A DNA stretch of 64,000 nt from Brachyspira hampsonii (GCF_001746205.1 NZ_MDCO01000009.1:426545-490544), one strand, 5' to 3'; counted from the first letter of the stretch, positions 17,811 through 27,632 are shown. The notes: a model not told the origin generated them from the letters alone. Numbers and translations: made by a program.

Positions 17811-19766
17811 ATGACAGATAAAAAGTTTTATATTACAACTCCGATATATTATCCTTCAGATTATCTTCATATAGGGCATTGCTACTGCACTATAGCTACA
17901 GATACTATGGCTAGATATAAGAAGATAATGGGATATGATGTTTATTTTCTAACAGGTACTGATGAGCATGGTGAGAAAATCGCAAGAAAAGCAGAAGCAG
18001 CAGGAACTACTCCTAAGGCTTATGTTGATAATATTGTTAATGCCACTAAAGAGTTATGGAAAAGACTTCATATTGATTACAGTCATTATATAAGAACTAC
18101 TGATGACTATCATGAAAGAAGAGTTCAGAAAATATTTAAAATTCTTTATGATAAAGGATATATTTATAAAGGTGCTTATAAAGGACTTTATTGCGTAAGC
18201 GACGAAGCATTTTTTACTGAAAGTCAGGTAGTGAAAAAAGATGACGGAAAGTTTTACTGTCCGGATTGTGAAAAAGAATTAGAATATAAAGAAGAAGAAT
18301 GCTACTATCTTAAACTTTCAGAATACGGACAATGGTTAATAGATTATTATAAAGAGCACCCTGAATTTTTAGAGCCTAAAGAAAGACAAAATGAAATGCT
18401 TAAAAACTTTTTACTTCCGGGCTTAGAGGATTTAGCAGTAAGCCGTAAGGGATTGCAATGGGGAATACCTTGTCCTGTTGACAGCGAGCATAGTATATAT
18501 GTATGGATTGATGCTTTAGCTAATTATATAACAGCTTTAGGATATCCTGAAGAGGGACAAGATGAATTATATAAAAAATATTGGCCTGCTGATGTGCATT
18601 TTGTAGGAAAGGAAATTGTCCGTTTTCATGCTATTATATGGCCTATAATGCTTAAAATGCTTGATATACCGCTTCCTAAAAAAGTATTCGGTCATGGCTG
18701 GGTGCTTTTTGATGATGGAAAAAAGATGAGTAAAAGCAGGGGAAATGTAGTTGATCCTAATACTTTAATAGATAAATACGGAGTTGATTCTTTAAGATAT
18801 TTCCTTATGAGAGAGATTAATTTCGGTTCTGACGGATATTATTCTCAGGAGCTTTTCTTAAAGAGAATAAACAGCGACTTGGCTAATGATTACGGTAATT
18901 TATGGCATAGAATAACTACTATGCTTGGAAAATATTTTGATGGTGTTCTTCCTAATGAATCAGAGAGTGTTTACGGCGATAGAGAAAAAGAACTTAAAAA
19001 AATGGTTCTTACTCTTGATGCTAATGTAGAATCTGCTTTAGATAGTTTTAAATTTCATGAGGCTTTAGCTTATATTTGGGAAGTGATTAGAACTACTAAT
19101 AAATATGTTGAAGAGAGTGCACCTTGGAATTTGGCTAAAGATGAAAGTAAAAGAGAACATCTTGCTAATGTGATGTATATTTCTTTCCAAGTATACTATA
19201 TAGTAACAGCTTATTTACAGATATTCTTTATAGAAACACCTAAAAAAGTGTTTAATAGATTAGGACTTGGAGACAGTGTTTCTTTGGAAAGTGCTAAGCA
19301 ATGGGGATCTTTAAAATCAGGAATAAAAATTGAAAAAGGTGAGCCTTTATTCAATAGATATGACATAGAAAAAGAAATAGGTGCAAGTATGGAAGATAAT
19401 AAAAAACAGGTTAATCCTCCTAAAGAAGATAAGCATAAACCTAATATAGAAAAAGAAGATTTTGAAAAATTAGAATTATTAACTGCTAAAATACTAGTGG
19501 CTGAAAAAGTAGAAAATGCTGATAAGCTTTTAAAATTTGTACTCGATATTGGAGGCGGTGAACAGAGAGTAGTTGTTTCTTCTATAGCAGAATATTATAA
19601 GCCTGAGGAAATGGTTGGTAAAACTGTACTTTATTTGGCCAATTTGAAGCCTAAAAAATTCAGAGGAGTTACATCTCATGGTATGCTTCTTTTGGCTGAT
19701 AATGGAGAAACCCTTTCTCTTATGACTACAGAAAAAGGTTTCGATGCAGGATGTTCTGTTAATTAA
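17811..19766 (+). CDS. metG: Methionyl-tRNA synthetase
   Basis: 651 residues. HIGH at residues 20-23, KMSKS at 305-309, a CPDC zinc knuckle in the connective domain, an anticodon-binding helical region (~390-520) and a C-terminal EMAP-like tRNA-binding domain from ~545 (FEKLELLTAKILVAEKVENADKLLKF). It charges tRNA-Met. The ATG follows a GGAGG RBS. ftsQ begins 35 bases later, so they may share a transcript. Confidence 0.96.
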   Translation: MTDKKFYITTPIYYPSDYLHIGHCYCTIATDTMARYKKIMGYDVYFLTGTDEHGEKIARKAEAAGTTPKAYVDNIVNATKELWKRLHIDYSHYIRTTDDYHERRVQKIFKILYDKGYIYKGAYKGLYCVSDEAFFTESQVVKKDDGKFYCPDCEKELEYKEEECYYLKLSEYGQWLIDYYKEHPEFLEPKERQNEMLKNFLLPGLEDLAVSRKGLQWGIPCPVDSEHSIYVWIDALANYITALGYPEEGQDELYKKYWPADVHFVGKEIVRFHAIIWPIMLKMLDIPLPKKVFGHGWVLFDDGKKMSKSRGNVVDPNTLIDKYGVDSLRYFLMREINFGSDGYYSQELFLKRINSDLANDYGNLWHRITTMLGKYFDGVLPNESESVYGDREKELKKMVLTLDANVESALDSFKFHEALAYIWEVIRTTNKYVEESAPWNLAKDESKREHLANVMYISFQVYYIVTAYLQIFFIETPKKVFNRLGLGDSVSLESAKQWGSLKSGIKIEKGEPLFNRYDIEKEIGASMEDNKKQVNPPKEDKHKPNIEKEDFEKLELLTAKILVAEKVENADKLLKFVLDIGGGEQRVVVSSIAEYYKPEEMVGKTVLYLANLKPKKFRGVTSHGMLLLADNGETLSLMTTEKGFDAGCSVN

Positions 19767-19801
19767 TAATTTATAATTAAACATTAAAAGATGATATTAT
19801 A

Positions 19802-20566
19802 ATGAAAGATTTTAAAGATAATAAACTTAGAAAAAAGCTTAAAAAAAATAAACTTAGCGATAAACAGAAAAATATAATAAAAAAAATAATTATCTTTTTT
19901 GTTTCGGCTGTTATAATATTATTTCTTGTTGTGATTATAAATAAAGCTAGAATATTAAGAGTGGAAATACGGGGATTAGAAATTTTAAATGCTATAGATA
20001 TAATGGAAGAAGCGGGATTATCAAAGTACAATAATGTAAGTATTTTTAATGTACCAAAAAAAGAAATAAAGTCTGATATAGAAAATAATCATAGACTTCA
20101 AGTGGAAAGCATAAAAATTTCTTTTCCTGATTTACTTATTATAAATGTAATAGAAAGAGGAACATTATTTTTATTAGAATCCAGCAGCGGAATATATGAA
20201 ATCACAGATGACGGATATATTCTCAAAGATAATATTATTCACAATTATGATGTTCCATATATAACAGGGCTAAGTATCAATCCTACAAATAAAATTGTAG
20301 AAAATGATTATTCAAAATATCTTTCATCTGTTATATATGATTTGAAAACTAATCATAATGAAATATATAATCTTATATCAGAGATTAATGCCTATGGAGA
20401 TGATTTGATACTTTATCCTAGAGGATATCAGGTGCAGGTGATATTGGAAAAGTATGTAAAAACTGATAAATTTGTAGATTTGGCTGCTATATTAAAGACA
20501 TTGCAGAATCAGGATAATCAAACTCACAGAATAGATTTCAGATTTAAAGAGGCTATAGTTAATTAA
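19802..20566 (+). CDS. ftsQ: FtsQ/DivIB-type cell division protein
   Basis: 254 residues. A very basic cytoplasmic N-terminus (Lys-rich, 1-28), one membrane span (~28-46), a POTRA domain opening LRVEIRGLEILNAIDIMEEAGL and then the FtsQ-like beta domain (VIERGTLFLLE, GYILKDN, YITGLS). FtsQ-type proteins bridge the cytoplasmic and periplasmic parts of the divisome. The usual mur/ftsA/ftsZ neighbours are absent; the gene instead follows metG. The 3' end is duplicated downstream (20675-20711). Confidence 0.75.
   Translation: MKDFKDNKLRKKLKKNKLSDKQKNIIKKIIIFFVSAVIILFLVVIINKARILRVEIRGLEILNAIDIMEEAGLSKYNNVSIFNVPKKEIKSDIENNHRLQVESIKISFPDLLIINVIERGTLFLLESSSGIYEITDDGYILKDNIIHNYDVPYITGLSINPTNKIVENDYSKYLSSVIYDLKTNHNEIYNLISEINAYGDDLILYPRGYQVQVILEKYVKTDKFVDLAAILKTLQNQDNQTHRIDFRFKEAIVN
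20530..20566 (+). repeat. 3' end of ftsQ, direct repeat copy 1
   Basis: The last 37 bases of ftsQ, including its stop, recur exactly at 20675-20711; similarity continues for about 10 more bases with a small indel. Confidence 0.92.
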
Positions 20567-20604
20567 TATATTTTATCTATTTATTTAATGTTTAATATAC
20601 TTTA

Positions 20605-20667
20605 TAAAAATTGCGTAGCATATTTATACTTTAGTATAAATATATTTTTAGCGAAGCAATTTTTATT
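20605..20667 (+). terminator. Terminator-like hairpin after ftsQ
   Basis: The outer 9-base arms AAAAATTGC / GCAATTTTT enclose a second perfect palindrome (ATATTTATAC / GTATAAATAT), followed by T-rich DNA. Confidence 0.7.
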
Positions 20668-20674
20668 TATAATA

Positions 20675-20711
20675 AATAGATTTCAGATTTAAAGAGGCTA
20701 TAGTTAATTAA
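20675..20711 (+). repeat. 3' end of ftsQ, direct repeat copy 2
   Basis: Non-coding copy of 20530-20566, lying between the ftsQ terminator and the dispersed element at 20737. Confidence 0.92.
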
Positions 20712-20736
20712 AATATATTTTATTATTTTTATATTT

Positions 20737-20940
20737 ACGCACGGTAAATAAAATTTCAAATATAAAAATATTTAAATAACAATTTAAATAATATATTAAA
20801 ATGCATTCACCGTGCGTTAAACAAATTTTAAATTTAAACACAGCTAGGGCGGGTGTGCTTTTATAATTTAAACTTTAAATTTAAATATATTTATCAGTTG
20901 TAAATAGAATTCTAAAATCTAAAGGGCGGGGTATGTAATT
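20737..20940 (+). repeat. Dispersed intergenic element, one-armed copy (element B)
   Basis: ACGCACGGT 20737-20745 and its perfect complement ACCGTGCGT 20809-20817 (81 bp overall), then GGGCGGG 20847-20853 in CTAGGGCGGGTGT and GGGCGGG 20924-20930 in TAAAGGGCGGGGTATGTAAT. The boxes are 77 bp apart. It lies between the convergent ends of ftsQ and the symporter gene. The G-rich strand is the sense strand of ftsQ. Confidence 0.85.
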
Positions 20941-20952
20941 AGGTTTTTAAAT

Positions 20953-22248
20953 TTAATTACACTTTCCGCTCCACTTACTCATATCCATTTGCTTTGTAAT
21001 TTTTGCTACAACAGCTGTACCGCATAAATCACCAGATATATTTAATGCCGTTCTTCCCATATCTAATAAAGCATCTATACCAAGTATCATTCCGTATGCA
21101 GCGGCAATATTAGGATTACTGTCAATACTAAGCCCTATAGAATTAAGAACCATTAATAACATTATAGAACCGGCTCCCGGTACCCCAGCAGTTCCTATAG
21201 AAGCTAATACGGATACAGCTACTATCCTAAGTTCAGAAGATAAATTTAAAAAGTGACCTGTGGCATTAGCAATAAATATTGCACAAATACCTAAATATAT
21301 TGTAGTACCGTCCATATTAATAGTAGCACCTAAAGGTAAAGTAAAGCTATAAACTCCTTTTTGTATTCCCATTTTTTCATCAGCAATCTTCATAGATATA
21401 GGAAGAGTTCCGCTTGAAGAACGAGTAACAAAAGCTGTAAAGCAGGCTTCTGAAATATATTTTAAGAATTTTATAGGATTTAATCCGAATATAATATTTA
21501 TTATAGTATAAACTACAATTAACTGTAATATAAGTCCTATATAAACAGTAGATGTAACTTTTAATAATTGTCCGAAAGCCTGAGAGCCATTTTTAACAAA
21601 TACAGAAAATATTAATGCTAAAACCCCTATAGGAGCATAGAACATTATCCAGCCTACAATTTTTATAATAATTTGCGTACATCCTTCAAAGAACTTATAT
21701 ACTATTTCAGCACTTTCTCTTGTTTTTTCATTGTCCCTACAAAATGCTAATGATATACCGAAGAAAATAGAAAATAGTATTGTAGGAAGAACATCTCCAT
21801 CACCTTTAGAAAATGAAGCAAAAGGATTTGTAGGTACTATAGCAAGCAATGTATCAACTAAATTTGGCTTTACCAACTCTTTTGTAACCGCCATAGCATC
21901 ATCTAATTTTAACCCTACTCCGGGATTAAATATATTTCCTACTGCTAAACCTAATATAGAGGCAAATATAGAAGTTATCATATAAAATGCCAATATTGCT
22001 ATTCCAACAACTCCCAAATGTTTAGGCGATATACTTGCAACTCCGCTTATAAGTGTAAAAATGATTACAGGCATCACTATCATCTTCAATAATCTTACAA
22101 ATAAATTACCAATAGGATCTGCTATTGATATTAATTTTGCTATTGCAGCTTCTGATGCAGAAGATGAAACTATTATACCTAATACAGCACCTATAATCAA
22201 ACTTATTAATATTATAATAAGCAGTTTACTTCTTATGTCTTTTAACAT
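20953..22248 (-). CDS. Dicarboxylate/amino acid:cation symporter (DAACS family)
   Basis: 431 residues from the ATG at 22248, which has GGAG seven bases upstream; a longer reading from a TTG at 22260 would bury that RBS. Eight or so hydrophobic segments, the serine-rich hairpin RSSSGTLPISM, the TM7 motif GATINMDGTTIY and the C-terminal GIDALLDMGRTALNISGD are diagnostic of GltP/DctA-type transporters. It takes up glutamate, aspartate or C4-dicarboxylates with Na+ or H+. It follows the MATE gene by about 50 bases on the same strand. Confidence 0.92.
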   Translation of the reverse strand: MLKDIRSKLLIIILISLIIGAVLGIIVSSSASEAAIAKLISIADPIGNLFVRLLKMIVMPVIIFTLISGVASISPKHLGVVGIAILAFYMITSIFASILGLAVGNIFNPGVGLKLDDAMAVTKELVKPNLVDTLLAIVPTNPFASFSKGDGDVLPTILFSIFFGISLAFCRDNEKTRESAEIVYKFFEGCTQIIIKIVGWIMFYAPIGVLALIFSVFVKNGSQAFGQLLKVTSTVYIGLILQLIVVYTIINIIFGLNPIKFLKYISEACFTAFVTRSSSGTLPISMKIADEKMGIQKGVYSFTLPLGATINMDGTTIYLGICAIFIANATGHFLNLSSELRIVAVSVLASIGTAGVPGAGSIMLLMVLNSIGLSIDSNPNIAAAYGMILGIDALLDMGRTALNISGDLCGTAVVAKITKQMDMSKWSGKCN

Positions 22249-22300
22249 ACAGAACTCCAATTATATTTTTATAAAAATAATATAAAAATATAAAAATAAT

Positions 22301-23572
22301 TCAATTACTTCTATACTTTTTTTTAAAAATATAGAAATAAATTATACCTATTAGAGCAGGTACAGTGCTTGATAATGCCATAGCAATATATATTCCTAAA
22401 TATCCTATGTATATTTCTAAGATTTTTGATATTATTATTTTAAATATTATAGAATCTATAAATGAATTAATAAAAGCCAAATATGATTTTTGAATGCCTA
22501 TTAAAAAACTATCGAATACATACATTAAAGCATAAGTAATACCATTAAATGAAGCACATATTTTTATATAGAAAATAATATCATTAATAACTTTATCATC
22601 TCCGCTGTAGAATATACCTATTATATTTTTAAGGAATATATGTATAAATATTATTGCTATTACTGCAGCAGATATATTAAATAATATAGCAAAATGAACC
22701 GTGCTTTTTATTTTGATATAATCTTTTTTTCCTATACTATTTGAAACAATTATACTTAAAGCCTCTCCTATAGACCAAGAAATCATACCTATAAAAGTAT
22801 TTATTTTTAAGCCTATTGTAAATCCTGTAATACTGTCATATTTGTTCATCATTATATTAACAAAAAAATATGATATATTTATTATAAGAATTTGAAATAT
22901 GCAAGGCAAAGAAATAAATATTAATTCCTTTATTATTTTGATATCAAAATTAAAAGTTAATAATTTTCTTATATAATATAAAGACAGTAAAAATGAAACA
23001 GCCTGAGATGTTACAGTAGCTAATGCTGCACCTTTTACAGATAATTTCAAAATATAACAAAATAAAAAATTTAGTATAAAATTTAGTAATGCAGCAATTA
23101 TCATAAAATATAATGATACTTTTTCTTTTCCGCTTGATTTTATTACAGCTGATAGAGAAGCATATAGAAATATAAAAAATATCCCTAAAAAAATTATTTT
23201 TATATAATCATCAGCATAATTAAATGATTCTTTAGGAATATTCATAAATAATAATATCTTCTTTGAAAATATTAATCCTATTATTGAAATGATTAAAGCT
23301 GCTGATGAAGATAAAAATAATAAACTTCCTATTGCCTGCTTATATCTTGTATTATCATCAGCACCTTTATACTTTGATATTATAACAGATCCTCCTATTG
23401 ATAAACCTAAAGATATAGAAGTTATTATAAACATTATAGAAGCACAGTTTCCTAATGCTACAACTCCATTTTCTCCAAGCAAATGAGAAATAAATATTAT
23501 ATCTGTAATGCTGTATAAATATTGTAATATATTTGAAATGAATAAAATAAATGAAAATTTTATTAAATACAT
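22301..23572 (-). CDS. MATE-family efflux transporter
   Basis: 423 residues from the ATG at 23570-23572, preceded by AAAGGAAAG; an in-frame extension to 23614 is rejected because it overlaps a leader hairpin. About twelve transmembrane segments in two six-span halves, with family signatures ITDIIFISHLLGENGVVALGN near the start and LGLSIGGSVIISKYKG. It exports drugs or metabolites against Na+ or H+. A structured leader lies immediately upstream. Confidence 0.87.
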   Translation of the reverse strand: MYLIKFSFILFISNILQYLYSITDIIFISHLLGENGVVALGNCASIMFIITSISLGLSIGGSVIISKYKGADDNTRYKQAIGSLLFLSSSAALIISIIGLIFSKKILLFMNIPKESFNYADDYIKIIFLGIFFIFLYASLSAVIKSSGKEKVSLYFMIIAALLNFILNFLFCYILKLSVKGAALATVTSQAVSFLLSLYYIRKLLTFNFDIKIIKELIFISLPCIFQILIINISYFFVNIMMNKYDSITGFTIGLKINTFIGMISWSIGEALSIIVSNSIGKKDYIKIKSTVHFAILFNISAAVIAIIFIHIFLKNIIGIFYSGDDKVINDIIFYIKICASFNGITYALMYVFDSFLIGIQKSYLAFINSFIDSIIFKIIISKILEIYIGYLGIYIAMALSSTVPALIGIIYFYIFKKKYRSN

Positions 23573-23613
23573 GAAACTTTCCTTTGAATAAATTAAATAA
23601 ATAATAAAAAACA

Positions 23614-23707
23614 CATTAAAAACTTTATAATTTTTAATGGCTATAAAGAACTATAGCATACTGTTTTTTAGTATGCTCCAACAATAATGATTAAATATTG
23701 CCGGAGC
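23614..23707 (-). promoter_or_regulatory. Structured leader upstream of the MATE gene
   Basis: Four stems in the direction of transcription: GCTCC-CAAT / ATTG-GGAGC (23675-23707), AGCATACT / AGTATGCT (23655-23677), GCTATA / TATAGC (23640-23657) and CATTAAAAA / TTTTTAATG (23614-23639, followed by a T-run). The second and third stems share bases 23655-23657, and the first and second share 23675-23677, so not all can form at once. This suits an attenuator or riboswitch-like leader. It matches no riboswitch class I can recall. Confidence 0.5.
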
Positions 23708-23953
23708 TTTATTCAATAACAAGTTTCATATTTTTATAATATATTTATTTTTATTAATTGTCAATTATATGTATTCATTATATATATATTAAGTGAGTTT
23801 TATATCATAATATATAATTTTTTCATACATTTTCTAAAAAAGTTATAAATAAATTGATAATTTTTATTATATTTATTATTGAATTACTATTTAGTAATTA
23901 TTCTTATGTAAAAACATGTTACATAATAGTAAATTTTTTATAAAGGATATAAC

Positions 23954-24811
23954 ATGATAAAAAAAACAATCTATTTAACTTTTACAATTATATTATTTTT
24001 GCTAATTATAAGCTGCGGTAAAAATACCAATAATTCAACATCACCTATTACTAAAGAAAGCAGCGAGTATACAGTTAAGGGTGTAGACTCTAAATATGAT
24101 GCCGCTTGGAAATTTTTTAATGCCGATGAAACAGGAAATAATGCAGTTGATGTTGTTATAGAAAATGGAGGAATAAGCGGTTTAATTGTATCAAATAAAA
24201 CAACAAAAGTAAATTTTACTAAAGATAATATTTATAGTATTGCAGATGAAAACAAAAATAAATATTATGATAGATATTTCGGATATATAGTAAGTTCTTC
24301 AGATTGGGTTGGAGAGATTCAATTTCCTACAGATGAATATGAAACTGTAGGATATGTATATATAAGAAATAAAAGAAGTTCAGATATAATAGCCGGAATT
24401 ATTGATAAGGCTCCGGGTGATAAAGAGGGAATAGCTCAAGGATATTGGGGAAAAAGAAGCAGAACAGATAATGGTTTAAAAAGAACTGTAGATGTACAAG
24501 GAGATTTTGTAACATATTATGAAAATGATATTCAAAAACTTAAAATACCTTCAAAATTCTTTGATTTATCCAAAGGATCAGGATTTTACGGATATACTAT
24601 AATACTTGGACTTTTATATTCAGGCATATCTATAAATACATATAATTCTCAGGATGTGAGCATATTGCCTAGCATATATTTTGAATATATTGACTATAAT
24701 TACATACTTGATATAACATTAAGAGATGACGGAGTTCCTATTTCAGCAAAATATAATAAAACAGTAACCGTAATATCTCCTGGCGATATCCTATATTCAA
24801 AAGCAGATTAA
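23954..24811 (+). CDS. Lipoprotein of unknown function
   Basis: 285 residues. Lipobox LIISC with Cys21, then a Ser/Thr-rich linker and a beta-rich domain. The stretch DAAWKFFN ... VVIENGGISGLIV ... VNFTKDN resembles DGTWYFYS ... VTIANGGITGLKT ... IDFVKDN in the lipoprotein at 58798-59607, so the two are paralogues of one family. Function is not known; a surface or periplasmic location is inferred from the lipobox. The RBS AAAGGA lies upstream and a palindromic terminator follows. Confidence 0.75.
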   Translation: MIKKTIYLTFTIILFLLIISCGKNTNNSTSPITKESSEYTVKGVDSKYDAAWKFFNADETGNNAVDVVIENGGISGLIVSNKTTKVNFTKDNIYSIADENKNKYYDRYFGYIVSSSDWVGEIQFPTDEYETVGYVYIRNKRSSDIIAGIIDKAPGDKEGIAQGYWGKRSRTDNGLKRTVDVQGDFVTYYENDIQKLKIPSKFFDLSKGSGFYGYTIILGLLYSGISINTYNSQDVSILPSIYFEYIDYNYILDITLRDDGVPISAKYNKTVTVISPGDILYSKAD

Positions 24812-24842
24812 TTCTATTCTCGTTACCATAAATTTATATAAG

Positions 24843-24880
24843 ATGCTTTAAATAAAATTTTATTTAAAGCATTTTTATTT
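24843..24880 (+). terminator. Terminator after the lipoprotein gene
   Basis: 30-base perfect palindrome (ATGCTTTAAATAAAA and its complement) followed by a T-run. Confidence 0.8.
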
Positions 24881-24921
24881 TTTTGCGACAATTAAAACGA
24901 TATTTTTATTTAATGGTTTTA

Positions 24922-26163
24922 ATGATGAGCAAATATATAATAATACTAACAATAATACTTAGTTCTGTATTATCGGCTAATAATTTTAAAATTATATCCA
25001 GACAAGGCGAAGCATCTGTAATAGTTAATGAAGAGCATGCTGATATGGATATAAAAAAAAGTTTTCCCACTGATTATTTCTCTATATCTACAAAAGAGGA
25101 ATCTTATTTAGTAATCGATAACGGAGAGAAATCAATCATACTTATGCCTAGTTCAAAGCTCACTTATGAGGATAATAAATTCACTTTGGATTCAGGATAT
25201 ATTTATGTAAAAAGCAAACATAATGATGATATTCAAATGACTTTAACAAAAGACAGCAAAGGATATAATTTCAAAGGAAAATCTTTTGCTGTAGTATCTT
25301 ATGATGATGAAGTATCCGTTATAACATATAATAATGCTGTAAAAATTACTCCTGAGACTTCTTTAGGAGTAAGCTATTTTTTAGAACCTAATCATAAAAC
25401 ATCTATAATACCAATGCTTAACGGACCTTACAGAACTACAGAAAATGAAAAAGCCCTAATTGAAAATGTATCAAGACAATTAGAAAGCGAAGTAGCAAGC
25501 CATTTAAATGAAGATATAGACAGATACAATTTTAAGATAATGGAAGGTACTAAGAACGAAAATACTATATACAGAGTGGTTCACCCGGAAAAAGGACCTA
25601 ATATATTTTTAATAGTGCCTCATGGAAGCGAAAGAGTTGGTACTGATGTTGCTATGGAAAGAATCAATATGCCTATAAAAAAAGGAAGTCTCACTATAGT
25701 GCCTATTGCTGTACCTGAAGCATATAGAAAAAATACCAGAGCAATAGAAGGACAGGATATTAATAATAGATTCTTTGATAAAAATATAAGCAGAACCGAC
25801 ACTGATAAATTAGCCAAAGAGTATATGAATATGCTTGATGAATATGATATAGATGTTGTACTTACTCTTCATGAGGGAAACGGATTCAAAGAATTTTTTG
25901 GGGATTCTATAATATATGACAGCAGAAAATTAGATGACAAAGTTGTAAAAGTATTGAATAACATAAACTCAAGGATAGAACCTATGAAGTTTAAATTTAA
26001 ACAAATGTATTACCCTATGCCTACAACTATTACTTATTATGCGGCTAAAAAGAATATAGAATCTTTTGGAATAGAGCTTACAAGAAATTTGGATTATGAC
26101 AAAAAAAGAATAATTATGCATACTATATTAAGTGAGTTTTTGAAAATATACGGACTTGAATAG
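24922..26163 (+). CDS. Exported M14-like zinc peptidase/deacylase with FecR-like N-domain
   Basis: About 413 residues from the ATG at 24922. An ATG at 24913 is an alternative. The longer TTG-start reading begins in the terminator T-run and is unlikely. A signal peptide (SKYIIILTIILSSVLSA) is followed by a FecR-like beta region (ISRQGEASVIVN to about residue 150). The C-terminal half has a M14/succinylglutamate-desuccinylase-like zinc site: HGSE at about 234-237 (His and Glu), His317 in TLHEGN and a candidate catalytic Glu385 in GIELTR. It likely acts on a peptide or acyl-amino acid in the periplasm, perhaps on cell wall. The combination of domains is unusual; the substrate is not deducible. 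Confidence 0.7.
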   Translation: MMSKYIIILTIILSSVLSANNFKIISRQGEASVIVNEEHADMDIKKSFPTDYFSISTKEESYLVIDNGEKSIILMPSSKLTYEDNKFTLDSGYIYVKSKHNDDIQMTLTKDSKGYNFKGKSFAVVSYDDEVSVITYNNAVKITPETSLGVSYFLEPNHKTSIIPMLNGPYRTTENEKALIENVSRQLESEVASHLNEDIDRYNFKIMEGTKNENTIYRVVHPEKGPNIFLIVPHGSERVGTDVAMERINMPIKKGSLTIVPIAVPEAYRKNTRAIEGQDINNRFFDKNISRTDTDKLAKEYMNMLDEYDIDVVLTLHEGNGFKEFFGDSIIYDSRKLDDKVVKVLNNINSRIEPMKFKFKQMYYPMPTTITYYAAKKNIESFGIELTRNLDYDKKRIIMHTILSEFLKIYGLE

Positions 26164-26193
26164 AAAATATAATTTATTATCAAAATAAAAATT

Positions 26194-26238
26194 AAACAGC
26201 TAATGATTGATTTATTTCATTCATTAGCTGTTTTTGCA
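26194..26238 (+). terminator. Terminator after the M14-like gene
   Basis: 13-base stem AAACAGCTAATGA / TCATTAGCTGTTT, then T-run. Confidence 0.88.
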
Positions 26239-26329
26239 AGTTTTACTATTATATATAAAAAATTTAGCAGTAATAAAAAAATGAATATTATGTAAATTAT
26301 TACCTGTCAATGGTTGAAATATTTATTTA

Positions 26330-27298
26330 TTACCAAATCATTAAAGTAGACCCCCAAGTAAATCCGCCGCCGAATCCTGTAAGAAGAACTAAATCTCCGT
26401 CATTAATTTTATTATTATCTAAAGCGTCAGTTAGAGCCAATCCTATACTTGCAGAAGAACAGTTTCCAAATTTGTTTAATACAACACTTACTTTTTCCAT
26501 AGGAAGACCTATTCTTTTAGCAACAGCCTGCATAATTCTCAAATTAGCCTGATGAGGTACAAAATATTTAACATCGCTTAATTGTTTTCCGGAATCTGCC
26601 AAAACTTTATCTATGCTATTAGAAAACTCAGTAACAGCTCTTTTAAAAGTTTCAGATCCTTCCATATATATCTTGAATTCAGGCGCCTCTATATCATCGG
26701 CTCTTATAGGACAAACACTTCCCCCATTAAGTACAATACTCATATCCGGCTCGCTTTGCATATGCATTCCTATTATGCCTTTACCGTCATTTCTTGCTGT
26801 TATTAATGAAGCAGTAGCAGCATCTCCGAATAAAATAGCAGTTCCTCTGTCTTTCCAATTAATATCTTTAGTAAGTTTTTCGCTTGAAACTATAAGTACA
26901 TTTTTACATTGTCCGCTTTCTATTAATGCAGTAGCTGTGTTCAATGCATATATATATCCAGAGCAAGCAGCAGATATATCCGTAGCAAAGCAGTGTTTTA
27001 ATCCCAATGTTTTTTGCAATTGTCCTGCCATAGAAGGGAATATATAATCTTTTGTTACAGTAGGTACCAATATTGCATCAACCTCTTGCAAATCAACACC
27101 TTTTTTTTCTAAGTTTCTAACCGCATTCAAACCCATTTCAAAAATAGTTTCATCTGCTCTTGCCATATGTCTTGTTTCTATTCCTGTACGAGTTATTATC
27201 CATTCATTGTTAGTGTCTAATATACTTTCAAAATATTTATTATCTAATATTCTTTCAGGTACATAGTAAGCTATGTTTTTTATATATGCTCTTTCCAT
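26330..27298 (-). CDS. fabH: Beta-ketoacyl-ACP synthase III
   Basis: 322 residues. Catalytic Cys112 in SAACSGYIY, His249 in PHQANLRIM and Asn279 in FGNCSSAS make the FabH triad. NEWIITRTGIETRH near the N-terminus is also diagnostic. It condenses acetyl-CoA with malonyl-ACP to start fatty-acid synthesis. It is a single gene here; the plsX/fabD/acpP neighbours often seen are absent. Confidence 0.95.
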   Translation of the reverse strand: MERAYIKNIAYYVPERILDNKYFESILDTNNEWIITRTGIETRHMARADETIFEMGLNAVRNLEKKGVDLQEVDAILVPTVTKDYIFPSMAGQLQKTLGLKHCFATDISAACSGYIYALNTATALIESGQCKNVLIVSSEKLTKDINWKDRGTAILFGDAATASLITARNDGKGIIGMHMQSEPDMSIVLNGGSVCPIRADDIEAPEFKIYMEGSETFKRAVTEFSNSIDKVLADSGKQLSDVKYFVPHQANLRIMQAVAKRIGLPMEKVSVVLNKFGNCSSASIGLALTDALDNNKINDGDLVLLTGFGGGFTWGSTLMIW

Positions 27299-27565
27299 AC
27301 TTTTCTCCGTTTTAATGTAATGTACTTAAGATAGAACTCTTATTATAAAAGTTTAATGAAAAATATAAAAAAATCTATAGCTAATAATAACTATTTTTGT
27401 AATTTTAACTGCAGTATTGATATTATTTACAATATTTTAGTGTTAAATTATCAAAGATAAGCTGTTATAGTGCTTAATAAAGAAATAATATATAAAAATT
27501 GTTTGATAATTAGATTTATTAATATAGGTTTTATAAATATAGATCATTTTAATTTATTTACTAAC

Positions 27566-27625
27566 AAAAATTGCAGGCTGATTATATATAATAATTACTA
27601 AATTTATTATATGCCCGCAATTTTT
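27566..27625 (-). terminator. Long hairpin terminator
   Basis: Outer arms AAAAATTGC / GCAATTTTT with an AT-rich inner stem, beginning 8 bases after the stop of the gene at 27633. Confidence 0.8.
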
Positions 27626-27632
27626 AATAATA

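Noticed and set aside
24883-24921. TTG start for the M14-like gene
   Set aside because: It begins in the T-run of the upstream terminator; ATGs at 24913 or 24922 directly precede the signal peptide.
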